64,000 nucleotides of DNA, taken from Bacillus weihaiensis (GTDB taxonomy: Bacteria; Bacillota; Bacilli; Bacillales; Bacillaceae). The notes beneath the pieces are model-generated. The model was not told the origin of the DNA. It worked only from the letters and a program-made list of their open reading frames with translations, and did no database searches. The stretch is from the NCBI RefSeq assembly GCF_001889165.1, contig NZ_CP016020.1, forward strand, positions 2,888,501 through 2,952,500, read 5' to 3'. This document shows positions 8,665 to 17,402 of the stretch, one piece after another; within the stretch, counting starts at the first letter, position 1; the number at the start of each line of letters is the position of its first letter. A program made the translations under genes and the position numbers.

Positions 8665-9212
8665 GTAGAATCCTCCCGTCATTGGCTATAGTACACCCTA
8701 TTCCATAACAATGGATTTAAGTACAAGTTTGATCAGGTAATCGACCTAGACTAGCGAAAATAATTGATTTGCAGCTTTGTTCATCTGTCATTTCTCCTTT
8801 TATAAAAGGCTTTGTTAAACACAGTTATTGATTTAAGTACAAATTCGCCTTCCACTCCAATCAACAAAAAGAAAGAACAATATAAAATAACACAGCCTTA
8901 TAAAATAAATGGAGGAGCTTTAACAATATGGAGATTATCATACAACGTACAGAAATAATCAATCCAAAAAGATCAACTTAGTAGTGGCACCCTTCTCTCC
9001 GGTGATCGTCATACGGAGACTAGAATACACTCTATGCCTGCCTTTATAAATGAACGTATTATCTTGAGGAGCTTGGCATCTGACTTTCTGTCAAATAATC
9101 AGACTGCTGGGCTATGTTGAACGAAGTACTTAAAAAAATGCAAAATAAAAAGGATAACACCCTTAGGTGCCAGGCACCTAAAAAGAGTTATCCTTTTATT
9201 ATGGTTTACTTA
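8665..9212. other. Intergenic region with short direct repeat
   Basis: 548 bp between the hypothetical gene and the cold-shock gene. GATTTAAGTACAA occurs twice in direct orientation (about 8712 and 8830). The stretch near 8845-8870 (CCTTCCACTCCAATCAAC) resembles the end of the family A repeat. A 17-codon frame at 8929 follows GGAGGAG but is too short to call. Confidence 0.4.
9147..9197 (-). terminator. Terminator of the cold-shock gene with nested GTGCCAGGCAC core
   Basis: A nested palindrome: the outer stem AAAAGGATAAC/GTTATCCTTTT encloses TTAGGTGCC/GGCACCTAA. It begins 16 bp downstream of the cold-shock stop codon. The inner core is the same motif that occurs in the family B elements. Confidence 0.85.
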
Positions 9213-9413
9213 TTATAGTTTTTGAACGTTTGCAGCCTGTGGCCCTCTGTTTCCTTCTTCGATATCAAAAGAAACTTCTTGACCTTCTTCTAAGCTTTTA
9301 TAGCCTTCACCTTGAATTGAAGAGAAATGTACAAATACATCATCTCCACCTTCGACTTCAATAAATCCAAAACCTTTTTCTGAATTAAACCATTTTACTT
9401 TTCCTTGTGCCAT
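9213..9413 (-). CDS. Cold-shock protein (CspA family)
   Basis: A 66-residue single OB-fold nucleic-acid chaperone. Both RNA-binding motifs are intact: KGFGFI (RNP1, residues ~13-18) and VFVHF (RNP2, ~26-30). It binds single-stranded RNA and DNA and is expected to melt mRNA structure on cold shock or growth transitions. The ribosome site AGGAGGAAA is strong, and the AT-rich leader upstream is consistent with the long 5' leaders of csp genes. It ends at a strong nested terminator. It is closest to Bacillus CspB/C/D; which paralogue cannot be told from one copy. Confidence 0.95.
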   Translation of the reverse strand: MAQGKVKWFNSEKGFGFIEVEGGDDVFVHFSSIQGEGYKSLEEGQEVSFDIEEGNRGPQAANVQKL

Positions 9414-9552
9414 TACAATTTCCTCCTAGATCAATCAAAACATGTTTGATGATAATATCGATATTTAGTATTACCCTGTATTCATTATTTAAACCTCTTT
9501 TCTTAAATTTTTTTATTAACTGAATTCATTTCATCAATTAATCCTTAGAGCC

Positions 9553-9745
9553 GCGGAGACTAGTAAGACGCAAAAAGTGAGACCTCCCTAAATATTGAAA
9601 TAAGTAAGCGTGTAGGAAGATAAATGGAGGGAAAGTGAGAGACTGCTGCGGGAGGAGGCTCACCTCCTGCCCCGAAAAAAGCGAGCAGTTGGAGCGGATT
9701 TCAACCAGACCGGACACTTGGTATACATATAATAGTTTACGATAC
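9553..9745 (+). repeat. Family A intergenic repeat (degenerate copy)
   Basis: GC-richer than its surroundings. The segment around 9643-9725 (GAGACTGCTGCGGGAGGAGG ... TTGGAGCGGATTTCAACC ... GGACACTTG) matches, in inverse orientation, the copy at 14466-14632. The middle of that copy is missing here. Similar repeats are common between genes in Bacillaceae. No credible gene lies in the 494-bp gap between the cold-shock and HAD genes. Confidence 0.7.
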
Positions 9746-9907
9746 GACAAAAGCCAAAATGTAAAAGGATCTACATTCTAAAGATCTGTGTTTCTTTAAT
9801 AATAAGCATGTATGAAAGTGATTTATCTGATTTTCATGTAAACTAATAAGGAAGAAGATTTCACGTTAATGACTATGATACACTGTAGAAAAAGAATGGA
9901 GATTATG

Positions 9908-10702
9908 ATGACAAATTCACCTTATAAAATTTTATTTTTAGACATTGATGGTACCATTTTACGCCCAGATGACACAATTGAAGAAAGCACGAAACAAGCT
10001 ATCAAAGAAGTGAGAGACAAAGGAATGACAATTTTCTTAGCGACCGGGCGACCACTCCATGAGATTTCATCCATTGCAAAAGAATTGGAAATCAGCTCAT
10101 TCATCGGCTACAACGGTGCCTATGCTGTACATGATGGTCAAGACATTTTCAAAACACCCATGAACCAAAACAGCGTTGAAAAATTTATTACATTAGCGAA
10201 CAGCCATACCCATGAATTTGTCCTTTATACCCATAAACATAATATTTTCTCAAACATAGACAAAGAGCTCATCCAAACTTTTATTCGTACTTTCCACTTA
10301 CACTATAACAAGCCATTCTCAGGAAATGAGCTTGATCAGATCCTTGGCATCACCTTAATGAATGTAAGTGAAAATGAAGTTGATCTTTATAAGAAAGTTG
10401 ATTCCTCCATCCACTTATCTCAAGTCAATGTAGAAGGTTTAACACATTGCTATGATGTCATTCGCGATACAGTTAATAAAGGATATGCCATTGAGCATAT
10501 TTTAAATCTTTTACATATTCCAAAAGAGGCTGCGATTGCATTTGGAGATGGGATGAACGATAAAGAAATGCTTCAATTAGTCGGAGAAGGCTTTGCCATG
10601 GGTAATGCCCATCCTGATTTGCTTCCATATGCGAAACACAAAACGACAAGTGTCACAGATTCTGGCATTTATAATGGATTAAAATCACTAGCGATACTCT
10701 AA
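9908..10702 (+). CDS. Cof-type HAD-superfamily (IIB) phosphatase
   Basis: A 264-residue cytoplasmic phosphatase. Motif I is FLDIDGTI with the nucleophile Asp near residue 12; motif II is LATGRP (~45-50); the C-terminal GYAIEHILNLL and AIAFGDGMNDKEML supply the motif III Lys and the Mg-binding Asp pair. The ~100-residue C2B cap between motifs II and III fits sugar-phosphate or nucleotide phosphatases of the Cof/YkrA type; the substrate is not readable. I chose the ATG at 9908 since TGGAG at 9897-9901 is then 6 bp away. Upstream in-frame ATGs at 9869 and 9905 are poorly spaced. Confidence 0.88.
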   Translation: MTNSPYKILFLDIDGTILRPDDTIEESTKQAIKEVRDKGMTIFLATGRPLHEISSIAKELEISSFIGYNGAYAVHDGQDIFKTPMNQNSVEKFITLANSHTHEFVLYTHKHNIFSNIDKELIQTFIRTFHLHYNKPFSGNELDQILGITLMNVSENEVDLYKKVDSSIHLSQVNVEGLTHCYDVIRDTVNKGYAIEHILNLLHIPKEAAIAFGDGMNDKEMLQLVGEGFAMGNAHPDLLPYAKHKTTSVTDSGIYNGLKSLAIL

Positions 10703-10750
10703 TCGTATCTTTTTACCAATACATAAATATCTTTTTTTGGAGGAACGAGT

Positions 10751-11176
10751 ATGTACGAACTAAAAACTAAAGAAAATGATAAAAATGTCATTGAGTTTAT
10801 TGAACAAGTTGACAGTCCAAAAAAACGTGAGGATGCCTATCGTTTATTAGACATATTTACCGAAACAACAGGTTATGAAGCGAAAATGTGGGGACAAAGT
10901 ATTATTGGGTTCGGAAGATATCATTATAAATACCCGACAGGACACGAAGGAGATGCTCCGTTAGTAGGCTTTTCTCCTAGAAAAGCAAAAATAAGTTTAT
11001 ATTTTGCAACTGGCGATTCAAAACGAGAAGAACTACTTGAAAAGTTCGGTAAGCACACAAGTGGTAAAGCATGTGTTTACATCAATAAAATGGCCGACAT
11101 TGATATTGAAATACTAAAACAGCTAATTACTCAATCCGTTGATTTCTTAACAAATCTTTACCCAGAAAAAAGCTAG
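10751..11176 (+). CDS. DUF1801 (YdhG-like) domain protein
   Basis: A 141-residue soluble protein. It carries the DUF1801 signature of an alpha/beta fold resembling iron-chaperone-like YdhG proteins: KREDAYRLLDIFTETTGYEAKMWG, then GFGRYHYKYPTGHEGD and GFSPRKAKISLYF, and a C-terminal CVYINKMADIDIEILKQLI. Function unproven. GGAGGAACG gives a strong ribosome site. It follows the HAD gene by 48 bp on the same strand, so the two may form a small operon. Confidence 0.85.
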   Translation: MYELKTKENDKNVIEFIEQVDSPKKREDAYRLLDIFTETTGYEAKMWGQSIIGFGRYHYKYPTGHEGDAPLVGFSPRKAKISLYFATGDSKREELLEKFGKHTSGKACVYINKMADIDIEILKQLITQSVDFLTNLYPEKS

Positions 11177-11333
11177 CTCCTAAATCAAAAAACTACTAGC
11201 AATAAACAACAGATATAAAATCTAAAAAACTTGAACTATTAGGTAAGACATTCATTAATCTAAACCTAATAGTTCGGTTATATGATGGAGTGTAAGACAC
11301 CCGTCCGATCACCATAACGGTCAACCTTTGTTT

Positions 11334-12569
11334 TTACTTTTTCTTTTTGTTTAAAATCAAGTCTAAGTATAGCTGACATTTTTGATTAAAGTCTGAAAAA
11401 TCAATGGATGTTAAATCTGAAATTTGCTTTAAACGATAATTCAATGTGTTTGGATGAATAAACATTTGTTCTGCAGTTGGTTTTGATTTACAGTTATTGA
11501 CCAGGTAATATTCTAGCGTTTTGACGAGCTCTGTTTGACTTTCTCGGTCCTTCGCTTGTAGAATTTGTATATTTTTGTTTTCGTAATCAATTTTTTTGTT
11601 TTTCTCAATCATGACGTCAAGGTACCGAAAAACACCTAGCTTATCATATTCATATGGAACATTCTCTTGGGTTTCGAGCTCTTCTGCGATGTTTATTACT
11701 TCTAACGCTTCTACGTAGCTCGTATTTAAAGACATGAGATTTTGATATTCATTCCCTACTCCAATATATAAGTTGGAATAACGCTTTTCATCAAAGTTAG
11801 TTAAGAGATTTTCAATAATTTGTTGGGATGCCTCATTAGGTGAATATTTCAAAGAATAGCACCCGACAATGATGATAATGTTCGATTGATTGATAAGAGC
11901 ATGGCTAGTATTATCCTTTAAGTTTAAATAGGAGCGAATCGTCTCCTTCAACTCTTCTACAAGCTCAAGATCCGCATCAACTGCATTTACGACCATTACA
12001 GTAAAAATGGATGGCAGCACTATATCATATTGCGTTGCTTCCCATTTAAATTCCTTCTCACTCTTATACTCATTATTAATTGCTTTTCTGAAGACATTCT
12101 CAACTTCCTCGGCCTTTTTTAGCTTAAGCTTATTTTTCTTATGAATCATCTTCCCCACATGTATGGATGCCTTATCAAGAAAAGTCATTTCTTCAGGTGT
12201 AAGCTGCTCGTTTATTTCCTGTATCCATAGATAGCCCATAATCGTCTCTTGATATCTTGTACTTACAACTACTCGCTGATTTAATCCAATATCTTTCATT
12301 TGATGAATGCGAAACGGTTTTACCATTGTTTTTACTTGATCAATAATCCCCGTTTCTACAAATACTTCAAAAATAGGTAGAGGACATTTTTTTGAAAATA
12401 TGGTTTGTTGGTTAGCTAAGTCAAAATGATCGACATAATACGAGTTATATGCGAGTAAGAAAAATTGATCATCCTCTAAAATTACTGGTTTTTTTAATTC
12501 ATTGCTTATAAAATTCACAATCTCATCTAAATCAGATAGTGAGAGGACCCGTTCCAATAACTCTTCCAT
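11334..12569 (-). CDS. putR: PucR-family transcriptional activator, PutR-like
   Basis: A 411-residue regulator, the same length as Bacillus subtilis PutR. The C terminus (residues ~340-405) is the PucR-type HTH_30 region with LVKTLEYYLVNNCKSKPTAE followed by MFIHPNTLNYRLKQISDLT. The N-terminal ~130 residues form a GAF-like sensor region. In B. subtilis PutR activates the proline-degradation operon in response to proline. Here proline dehydrogenase and P5C dehydrogenase lie at 17403-19903, about 5 kb away rather than adjacent, which supports but does not prove this role. The symbol is given on similarity and context. It could instead control another amino-acid or purine pathway. Confidence 0.65.
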   Translation of the reverse strand: MEELLERVLSLSDLDEIVNFISNELKKPVILEDDQFFLLAYNSYYVDHFDLANQQTIFSKKCPLPIFEVFVETGIIDQVKTMVKPFRIHQMKDIGLNQRVVVSTRYQETIMGYLWIQEINEQLTPEEMTFLDKASIHVGKMIHKKNKLKLKKAEEVENVFRKAINNEYKSEKEFKWEATQYDIVLPSIFTVMVVNAVDADLELVEELKETIRSYLNLKDNTSHALINQSNIIIIVGCYSLKYSPNEASQQIIENLLTNFDEKRYSNLYIGVGNEYQNLMSLNTSYVEALEVINIAEELETQENVPYEYDKLGVFRYLDVMIEKNKKIDYENKNIQILQAKDRESQTELVKTLEYYLVNNCKSKPTAEQMFIHPNTLNYRLKQISDLTSIDFSDFNQKCQLYLDLILNKKKK

Positions 12570-12676
12570 ATCTATACACCTTACTTTGTTAGTTTAGTTA
12601 TCATTATCATACTTCCCATTCTAAAGATTGTATAGTTTGTAAGAGAGAAAACGTTACATTGTTTTGTATAACATAC

Positions 12677-12709
12677 AAAAAGAGTAGACAAATTCTTATC
12701 TACTCTTTT
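12677..12709 (-). terminator. Terminator after flotillin gene
   Basis: The perfect stem AAAAGAGTAGA/TCTACTCTTTT with a 10-base loop lies ~47 bp downstream of the flotillin stop codon, with T residues following on the minus strand. Confidence 0.8.
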
Positions 12710-12755
12710 AAAAGGCTCTTTACGTAATTTTTTGAAAGCAATGTTTTAGATTAAA

Positions 12756-14246
12756 TTAATTTTGTTCGCCTTCGTTCTCTACAATTACATCTTTAATTGA
12801 TTCTTCATCATGCTTCTTTTCATTAATTGAGATATGATGATGCGTATTGTTTGAACGGTTTACATAGGACTTTAACAGTTCAGACATATCAATACCTGTC
12901 ATTTCCTTAAGGGGCTCTTGCATATCTACCATGGTTTTTGTAATGCTTTTTCCAAAGGAGGAAATGCCATTGCTGTTTCCTGAATCGATGATTTTGACTG
13001 ATTCAATGTTATTTAATGGCTGTGCAATTTTCTCAGCAAAGACTGGTAGCATCTCAATGAGTTTTTCCGTGATAATGACATCACCGTGTTTCTCCATTGC
13101 TTCTGCTAATAATTTACGTGCCTCTGCTTCTGCCTTACCTCGTTCACGAATAACATCCGCTTCAGCCGAACCTTCTTCTCTTCGAATCTTAGCTTTCGCT
13201 TCCCCATCAATTTCTGCTTTACGTGCTTCCGCTTCTGCTTTTTTCGTCGTTTCATAATAATCAGCGTCTGCTTTCGCTTTACGAACCTTACTTTCCTCTT
13301 CCTCAAGCTTTACTGCTCGCTCACGCTCTAAGAATTGTAAAGTTAATTCTTCCTCTTTGATTTCTTTTGAGAGCTTTGCTTTTTCTAATTCATAAGATTG
13401 TTCTGATTTAGCTCTAGCACGCTCGGTTTCTTCTTTAAAAGCAGCATCTTTAATATCTTTTTCCTTTTTCGACTCTGCAACAGCAATTTGACGCTTATAT
13501 TCCTCTTCTTTTGCTTCTTGATCTGTTTGAGCTCTGTGGATACGAGTTTCTCTCTCACTATTTGCTTCGGCAATTTCTGCAAGCTTTCTAACTTCCGCTA
13601 TACGTGGTCGACCTAAATTCTCTAAATAGCCATTCTCTTCATCTGCATCACGTAAATCAGTTAAACCTAACGATGTAATTTTAAAGCCCATTAAATCAAG
13701 CTGCTTTTGAGCAACCTCTGACACATCATGGTTAAACTTCTCTCGATCACTATTAATATCTTCAACTGTCATTTTTGATAGGATAGCACGTAAATTACTT
13801 CCTAGTACTTCAATAATTTCTGACTCAATTTCCTCTTGCTCTTTTCCTAAAAATTGTTCAGCATAGTTTGCTATACCATTTAACGTATCTGCTACTTTAA
13901 CCATAGCTACTGCATCAGCTACAATCGGTACGCCACCATTTGTATAAACCCTTGGAGTTGCTAGCTTCAGTTGAAAAGAAGTAAGGTTAACAGGAGTTGC
14001 CGTTTGAAATCGTCGTAAACGATAACCTCCGCCACGAATAATCTTCATCGAACGGCCTTCTTGATCTGTGAAAATATTTGTTTCCTTTTCAGGGTCTCCT
14101 AATTTAGGTCCTGTAATAATTAATGCTTGGTTCGAACGAGCAGTACGGTAGCGAAACCTCACCCAAAAGAAGTAAGCTACACCTGCAATCACTGCAATAA
14201 TAAGGATTGGTAGTAAAATCATAATAGTGCCAATAAAATTAAACAT
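12756..14246 (-). CDS. floT: Flotillin-like membrane-scaffold protein
   Basis: A 496-residue flotillin. It has one N-terminal membrane segment (residues ~5-28), an SPFH/band-7 domain (~35-210), a long Glu/Ala/Lys coiled coil (~215-365, with repeats such as KAEAEARKAEIDGEAKAKI) and a C-terminal flotillin region. It organises functional membrane microdomains and membrane fluidity. I used the ATG at 14246, preceded by AGGAGGA; a longer frame adds 17 residues with no ribosome site. In B. subtilis floT follows yuaF (an NfeD protein), but no NfeD gene is next to it here. It is transcribed singly and ends at a terminator. Confidence 0.92.
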   Translation of the reverse strand: MFNFIGTIMILLPILIIAVIAGVAYFFWVRFRYRTARSNQALIITGPKLGDPEKETNIFTDQEGRSMKIIRGGGYRLRRFQTATPVNLTSFQLKLATPRVYTNGGVPIVADAVAMVKVADTLNGIANYAEQFLGKEQEEIESEIIEVLGSNLRAILSKMTVEDINSDREKFNHDVSEVAQKQLDLMGFKITSLGLTDLRDADEENGYLENLGRPRIAEVRKLAEIAEANSERETRIHRAQTDQEAKEEEYKRQIAVAESKKEKDIKDAAFKEETERARAKSEQSYELEKAKLSKEIKEEELTLQFLERERAVKLEEEESKVRKAKADADYYETTKKAEAEARKAEIDGEAKAKIRREEGSAEADVIRERGKAEAEARKLLAEAMEKHGDVIITEKLIEMLPVFAEKIAQPLNNIESVKIIDSGNSNGISSFGKSITKTMVDMQEPLKEMTGIDMSELLKSYVNRSNNTHHHISINEKKHDEESIKDVIVENEGEQN

Positions 14247-14465
14247 GTAACACATTCCTCCTGTCTTTATATGTGGGAAGTAACTAGTTATCTTCATTAT
14301 GTAATACGACTACAACCGACAGAAGTTTCATAGTTTTGTAAATATTTCTTACTCTTTTCTTTTCCTCATTAATTGAATCAATTTCATCATTGCTTATTTT
14401 AAAGAACACAGACCTACAGAATGTTAAATACTTTTAAATTCTTGCTAATTTCGTAAACTTGTGGC

Positions 14466-14632
14466 TATTAATCAAGTGTCCTGTCTGGTTGAATTCCGCT
14501 CCAGTTGCTCCCTTTTTAGCGGGGCGGGCGGTAAGCCTCCTTGGCGTAAACGCCTGTGGGGTCTCACCTGTCCCACTCCTCCCGCTGGAGTCTCGCACTT
14601 CCGCTCCATTCAACCTTAATCAGTTTTCGTTC
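14466..14632 (-). repeat. Family A intergenic repeat (long copy)
   Basis: A ~165-bp GC-rich block, inverse to the copy at 9553-9745. It shares TTGAATTCCGCTCCAGTTGC-type and CTCCTCCCGCTGGAGTCTCG-type segments and the terminal AAGTGTCCTGTCTGGTTGAA. The centre GGCGTAAACGCC is palindromic. It lies between flotillin and a transposase remnant. A short plus-strand frame through it is spurious. Confidence 0.75.
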
Positions 14633-14687
14633 AAAGAACCTATTTAAAGGCAACAATCTCTTAGAAAAGAGCTCAGATTTTTAAATC

Positions 14688-15002
14688 CTAAACAGATTGT
14701 TGCTGATTTAACATGGCACTGATACGATCTGCAGCCAATTTTGATTCATTATACACAAGATGAACCAAATCAAAATGTACGTTCTCTCGCTTTCCTGTTC
14801 GATAACGAACCTGGTTCAATACGAAATACTCTTTTAAATAGGCAATAACTCGTTCAACGGCCGTTCTCTGCTGAAAGCTTAGAGCTGGGGCAATATAACG
14901 CCGTAAATCAGTTGTGATTTTCACTTTATAAACCTTTTGACAGAGAGAATCCTCTACTATAGGACACTCACGGCACTCTTTTGGTCGTGTGTACTTTAAC
15001 AT
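14688..15002 (-). pseudogene. C-terminal fragment of a DDE-type transposase
   Basis: A 104-codon remnant. The segments QRTAVERVIAYLKEYFVLN, VRYRTGKRENVHFDLVHLVY and NESKLAADRI are typical of the C-terminal end of a DDE transposase, with the last catalytic Glu in AVERV. CRECPIVEDSLC is a Cys-cluster common just upstream in such enzymes. The N-terminal two thirds, including the first two Asp residues, are absent, and no terminal inverted repeats are evident. It is a dead insertion-sequence scar; the family cannot be fixed (not the IS1182 type seen at 53533). Confidence 0.75.
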
Positions 15003-15238
15003 TTCATGCTTCGAATCATAACTATCATATCAATAAAAACGTTCTCCAACACAAGTCGGAGCGAAGTGTTTATCGAACCCAATGGGTTTGGGGAGGTACT
15101 CCTTTTTTTATATTGTGAAAGCCTTGTGACCATTGGATTGTGACTTATGAAATTGATTCAATTGAGAAAAAATTATAATTACTGTCGAAATCTTCCTGTA
15201 TACTAGTGGGAGAAATGATTTCAAAGGAGAATCTAACT
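15003..15238. other. Region after the transposase scar with a small T-tailed hairpin
   Basis: Contains ACCCAATGGGT near 15079 and GGAGGTACTCC followed by seven T near 15098-15112. It may be an insertion-sequence end or the terminator of a small RNA. I could not assign it. Confidence 0.3.
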
Positions 15239-15823
15239 ATGATTCCATCTATACTTGAGTTTACAAACCATTTAAATGATAACGGTGGTGGACATATTCT
15301 TTACTTTACAGATGAAGTAGACGAATATGTTAAAAATGCAGTGGATTTTATCGTTACAGGAGTAAAAAATGGGGAATATGTTCTCTTTGTAGAGAATGAT
15401 CCAATTACTCGATTAGTTTCAACTAACTTAAACAATGTATTATCTAATCAAGAATTAGAAAAAATCCAATTCATTAATAACTTTGATTTTTACTGTTCAA
15501 CAGGAAATTTTCACATCATGACAATCCTTACCTATTTTTTTGATACGTTAGATCCTTATTTTAATCAAAACGTAAAAATAAGATGTTGGGGACATGTCGA
15601 ATGGCCAACCCATCAACATGTAGATCAAGCTTTAAAAGAATTTGAATTTGAAATCGATCGTTTGATGCCAGAGATGGACATTATTGGGATATGTGCTTAC
15701 AATCGAGATCGCTTAACTAAAGAGACACAGCAAGAGCTGATGACCTGTCACGGGTATTTTATGACAGATCAGGACATTGGGAAGCTTGTACACGAAGATG
15801 GTACTACAAAAAGAGTCTTTTAA
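15239..15823 (+). CDS. MEDS-domain (DcmR-like sensory) protein
   Basis: A 194-residue cytoplasmic protein matching the MEDS domain, a P-loop-like sensory module named from methanogens and the DcmR regulator. It has GGGHILYFTDEVDEYVKNAV at the N terminus, VKNGEYVLFVENDP, a central WGHVEWP and the C-terminal IIGICAYNRDRL. In Bacillus, free-standing MEDS proteins appear near sigma-factor or kinase systems, but no partner is adjacent here. The start at 15239 follows AAGGAGA at 15224-15230; earlier GTG/ATG codons lack a site. Signal and target unknown. Confidence 0.75.
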   Translation: MIPSILEFTNHLNDNGGGHILYFTDEVDEYVKNAVDFIVTGVKNGEYVLFVENDPITRLVSTNLNNVLSNQELEKIQFINNFDFYCSTGNFHIMTILTYFFDTLDPYFNQNVKIRCWGHVEWPTHQHVDQALKEFEFEIDRLMPEMDIIGICAYNRDRLTKETQQELMTCHGYFMTDQDIGKLVHEDGTTKRVF

Positions 15824-15916
15824 CCTCTGTTCGCCCAATTTCCTCACCATTTACTGTAGACACATCTTCAATGTGAGTCACAATAGTCTTTTATGCTTAA
15901 ATGAATCAATCCCCCT

Positions 15917-16336
15917 TCACATCTCTTTAGTGAAACTTTTTGATTGGTTATTTTTTGGTGGAATCGTCTTAATTTTTTTTATGAAATAATAATGCTTATA
16001 CAAGGCAAGAAGGAGTAGAATAATTTTTATAAAAAGATAGTCAATATAAAAAATAGAAATGAGAATACAAAGATCCGCTATACAGTTTATCCTTATCTTC
16101 TCTTTTCTCGTCATGCCCGTCTTGAGCAGGATGGGCTCTACATATTTACTATAGATGGATGTGTTTTTGAACCAGGTATCCATTTTTTTAGAGCTCTTAG
16201 CAAAACAAAAGGCAGCAAATAGATAAAATGGGCCACCTGGTAAAACCGGAAGAATTGTTCCAGCAATACCCATACCGAGAGAGAATAATCCGATAATAAA
16301 AAAAGCAATACTTCTTATTTTCTTCATGATTTTCAT
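15917..16336 (-). CDS. YbaN-family (DUF454) inner-membrane protein
   Basis: A 139-residue protein with about four hydrophobic segments. The DUF454 signature is clear: an N-terminal helix ending GIAGTILPVLPGGPFYLFAAFCFAKSS, then TWFKNTSIYSKYVEPIL and two more helices at residues ~80-115. Function is unknown; the family is small and widely conserved. The 3' end converges on the MEDS gene. The ribosome site is weak (AGGGGT, 12 bp away). Confidence 0.85.
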   Translation of the reverse strand: MKIMKKIRSIAFFIIGLFSLGMGIAGTILPVLPGGPFYLFAAFCFAKSSKKMDTWFKNTSIYSKYVEPILLKTGMTRKEKIRINCIADLCILISIFYIDYLFIKIILLLLALYKHYYFIKKIKTIPPKNNQSKSFTKEM

Positions 16337-16492
16337 ATGTTTGTTAACCCCTATACAGATCTATTATTACGTACCATTGTACTATAGATAATGAGGATTG
16401 TCGTTTAATTGAATATATTTGAACAACCCTCTTCATTAAGCAATGTGAATATGTATCGGACTTTTTTGGTCTTTAGTAATGAGAGTGACAGG

Positions 16493-16560
16493 TAAGAGAC
16501 TCCTGCGGAAGAAGCGTGTCAAAGGGAGCCTCAGACCGTCTGAGGAAAATAGCTAGTGTT
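16493..16560 (+). repeat. Family A repeat fragment
   Basis: GAGACTCCTGCGGAAGAAGC, GTGTCAAAGGGAGCC and TAGCTAGTG match the degenerate family A pattern. It includes the perfect stem CCTCAGA/TCTGAGG at 16529-16545, just upstream of the GNAT gene. Confidence 0.55.
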
Positions 16561-16581
16561 TGCTAAAGAAAGGAAGATCTT

Positions 16582-17343
16582 ATGAACTCCTACAATGTAA
16601 AAGCTTTTGATTTGCTAAATAACTCACAGTACTCCCCCACTTTTGCCTATTCAGTTGTAGAAGAACGAATAAAAGGGCAGATTCACTATGATTCCTTAGG
16701 ACAGGCAGCCATTATAGGGACAAGCTCAGGCATTTTTTTCTTAGTAGGTGACGAAAAAAACTCTCAAGTGAGTGAAATTCTTCTTAAGCTTTATGAAGAA
16801 CAAGCCATGCTAAATAAACGTTTCACCTTATTCTCATCCACAAGTAGCTGGGATATGCTGATTCTAGATACTTTAAGAGACAATGTCAAACAGCTAGAGC
16901 GGTATTCTTTTACATATGATTTCTCCACAAACATCCGTGAAAAAAGCTTACCTAAAGAATTTAGTGTTAGTAAAATGACATCATTAACAATGAAGAAAAG
17001 TGTAGAATTTACTGAAGAATATATAAAGGAATATTGGGGATCGTTCGCTAACTTTCACACATCTGGGTTTGGATATTGTATCCTTCATGAAAATAATAGT
17101 ATAAGTGAATGTGTTTCTATTTTTCGTTCTAAGCAGTTTGCAGAAGTAGATATTGCCACACACTTAGATTTTCAAGGTATAGGGCTAGCCACTTATGTAG
17201 CAAGGTTATTTATACAGCACTGTGTTCAAGAAGAACTCATACCAAGGTGGGAATGTGATGTGTCAAATGAAAGCTCCATCTATTTAGCGCGTAAATTAGG
17301 GTTCATCAACCCTATACGCTATTCTATTTTTATTAGGAATTAA
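16582..17343 (+). CDS. GNAT-family acetyltransferase (GNAT_acetyltran type)
   Basis: A 253-residue two-part protein. The N-terminal half (residues ~1-120) is a degenerate domain; the C-terminal half holds the acetyl-CoA fold, with VDIATHLDFQGIGLATYVAR near residues 190-210 giving the Q-x-x-G-x-A loop that grips CoA, then WECDVSNESSIYLARKLGF. This arrangement fits the PF12746-like family of Bacillus acetyltransferases. The acceptor is unknown. The start follows AAAGGAAG. It ends at a bidirectional terminator shared with the P5C dehydrogenase gene. Confidence 0.82.
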   Translation: MNSYNVKAFDLLNNSQYSPTFAYSVVEERIKGQIHYDSLGQAAIIGTSSGIFFLVGDEKNSQVSEILLKLYEEQAMLNKRFTLFSSTSSWDMLILDTLRDNVKQLERYSFTYDFSTNIREKSLPKEFSVSKMTSLTMKKSVEFTEEYIKEYWGSFANFHTSGFGYCILHENNSISECVSIFRSKQFAEVDIATHLDFQGIGLATYVARLFIQHCVQEELIPRWECDVSNESSIYLARKLGFINPIRYSIFIRN

Positions 17344-17360
17344 ATGTGGGATTTATCTTC

Positions 17361-17397
17361 AAAAAAGAAGACGAGGAATCACTCCTCATCTTCTTTT
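17361..17397. terminator. Bidirectional terminator between GNAT and P5C dehydrogenase genes
   Basis: The stem AAAAGAAGACGAGGA/TCCTCATCTTCTTTT (one mismatch) is flanked by A residues on the left and T residues on the right, and lies between convergent stop codons. Confidence 0.85.
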
Positions 17398-17402
17398 CAC
17401 TA

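Noticed and set aside
9538-9750. Minus-strand frame of 70 codons
   Set aside because: Lies wholly in a family A repeat; no ribosome site.
14459-14647. Plus-strand frame of 62 codons
   Set aside because: Lies inside the long family A repeat and lacks any family similarity.
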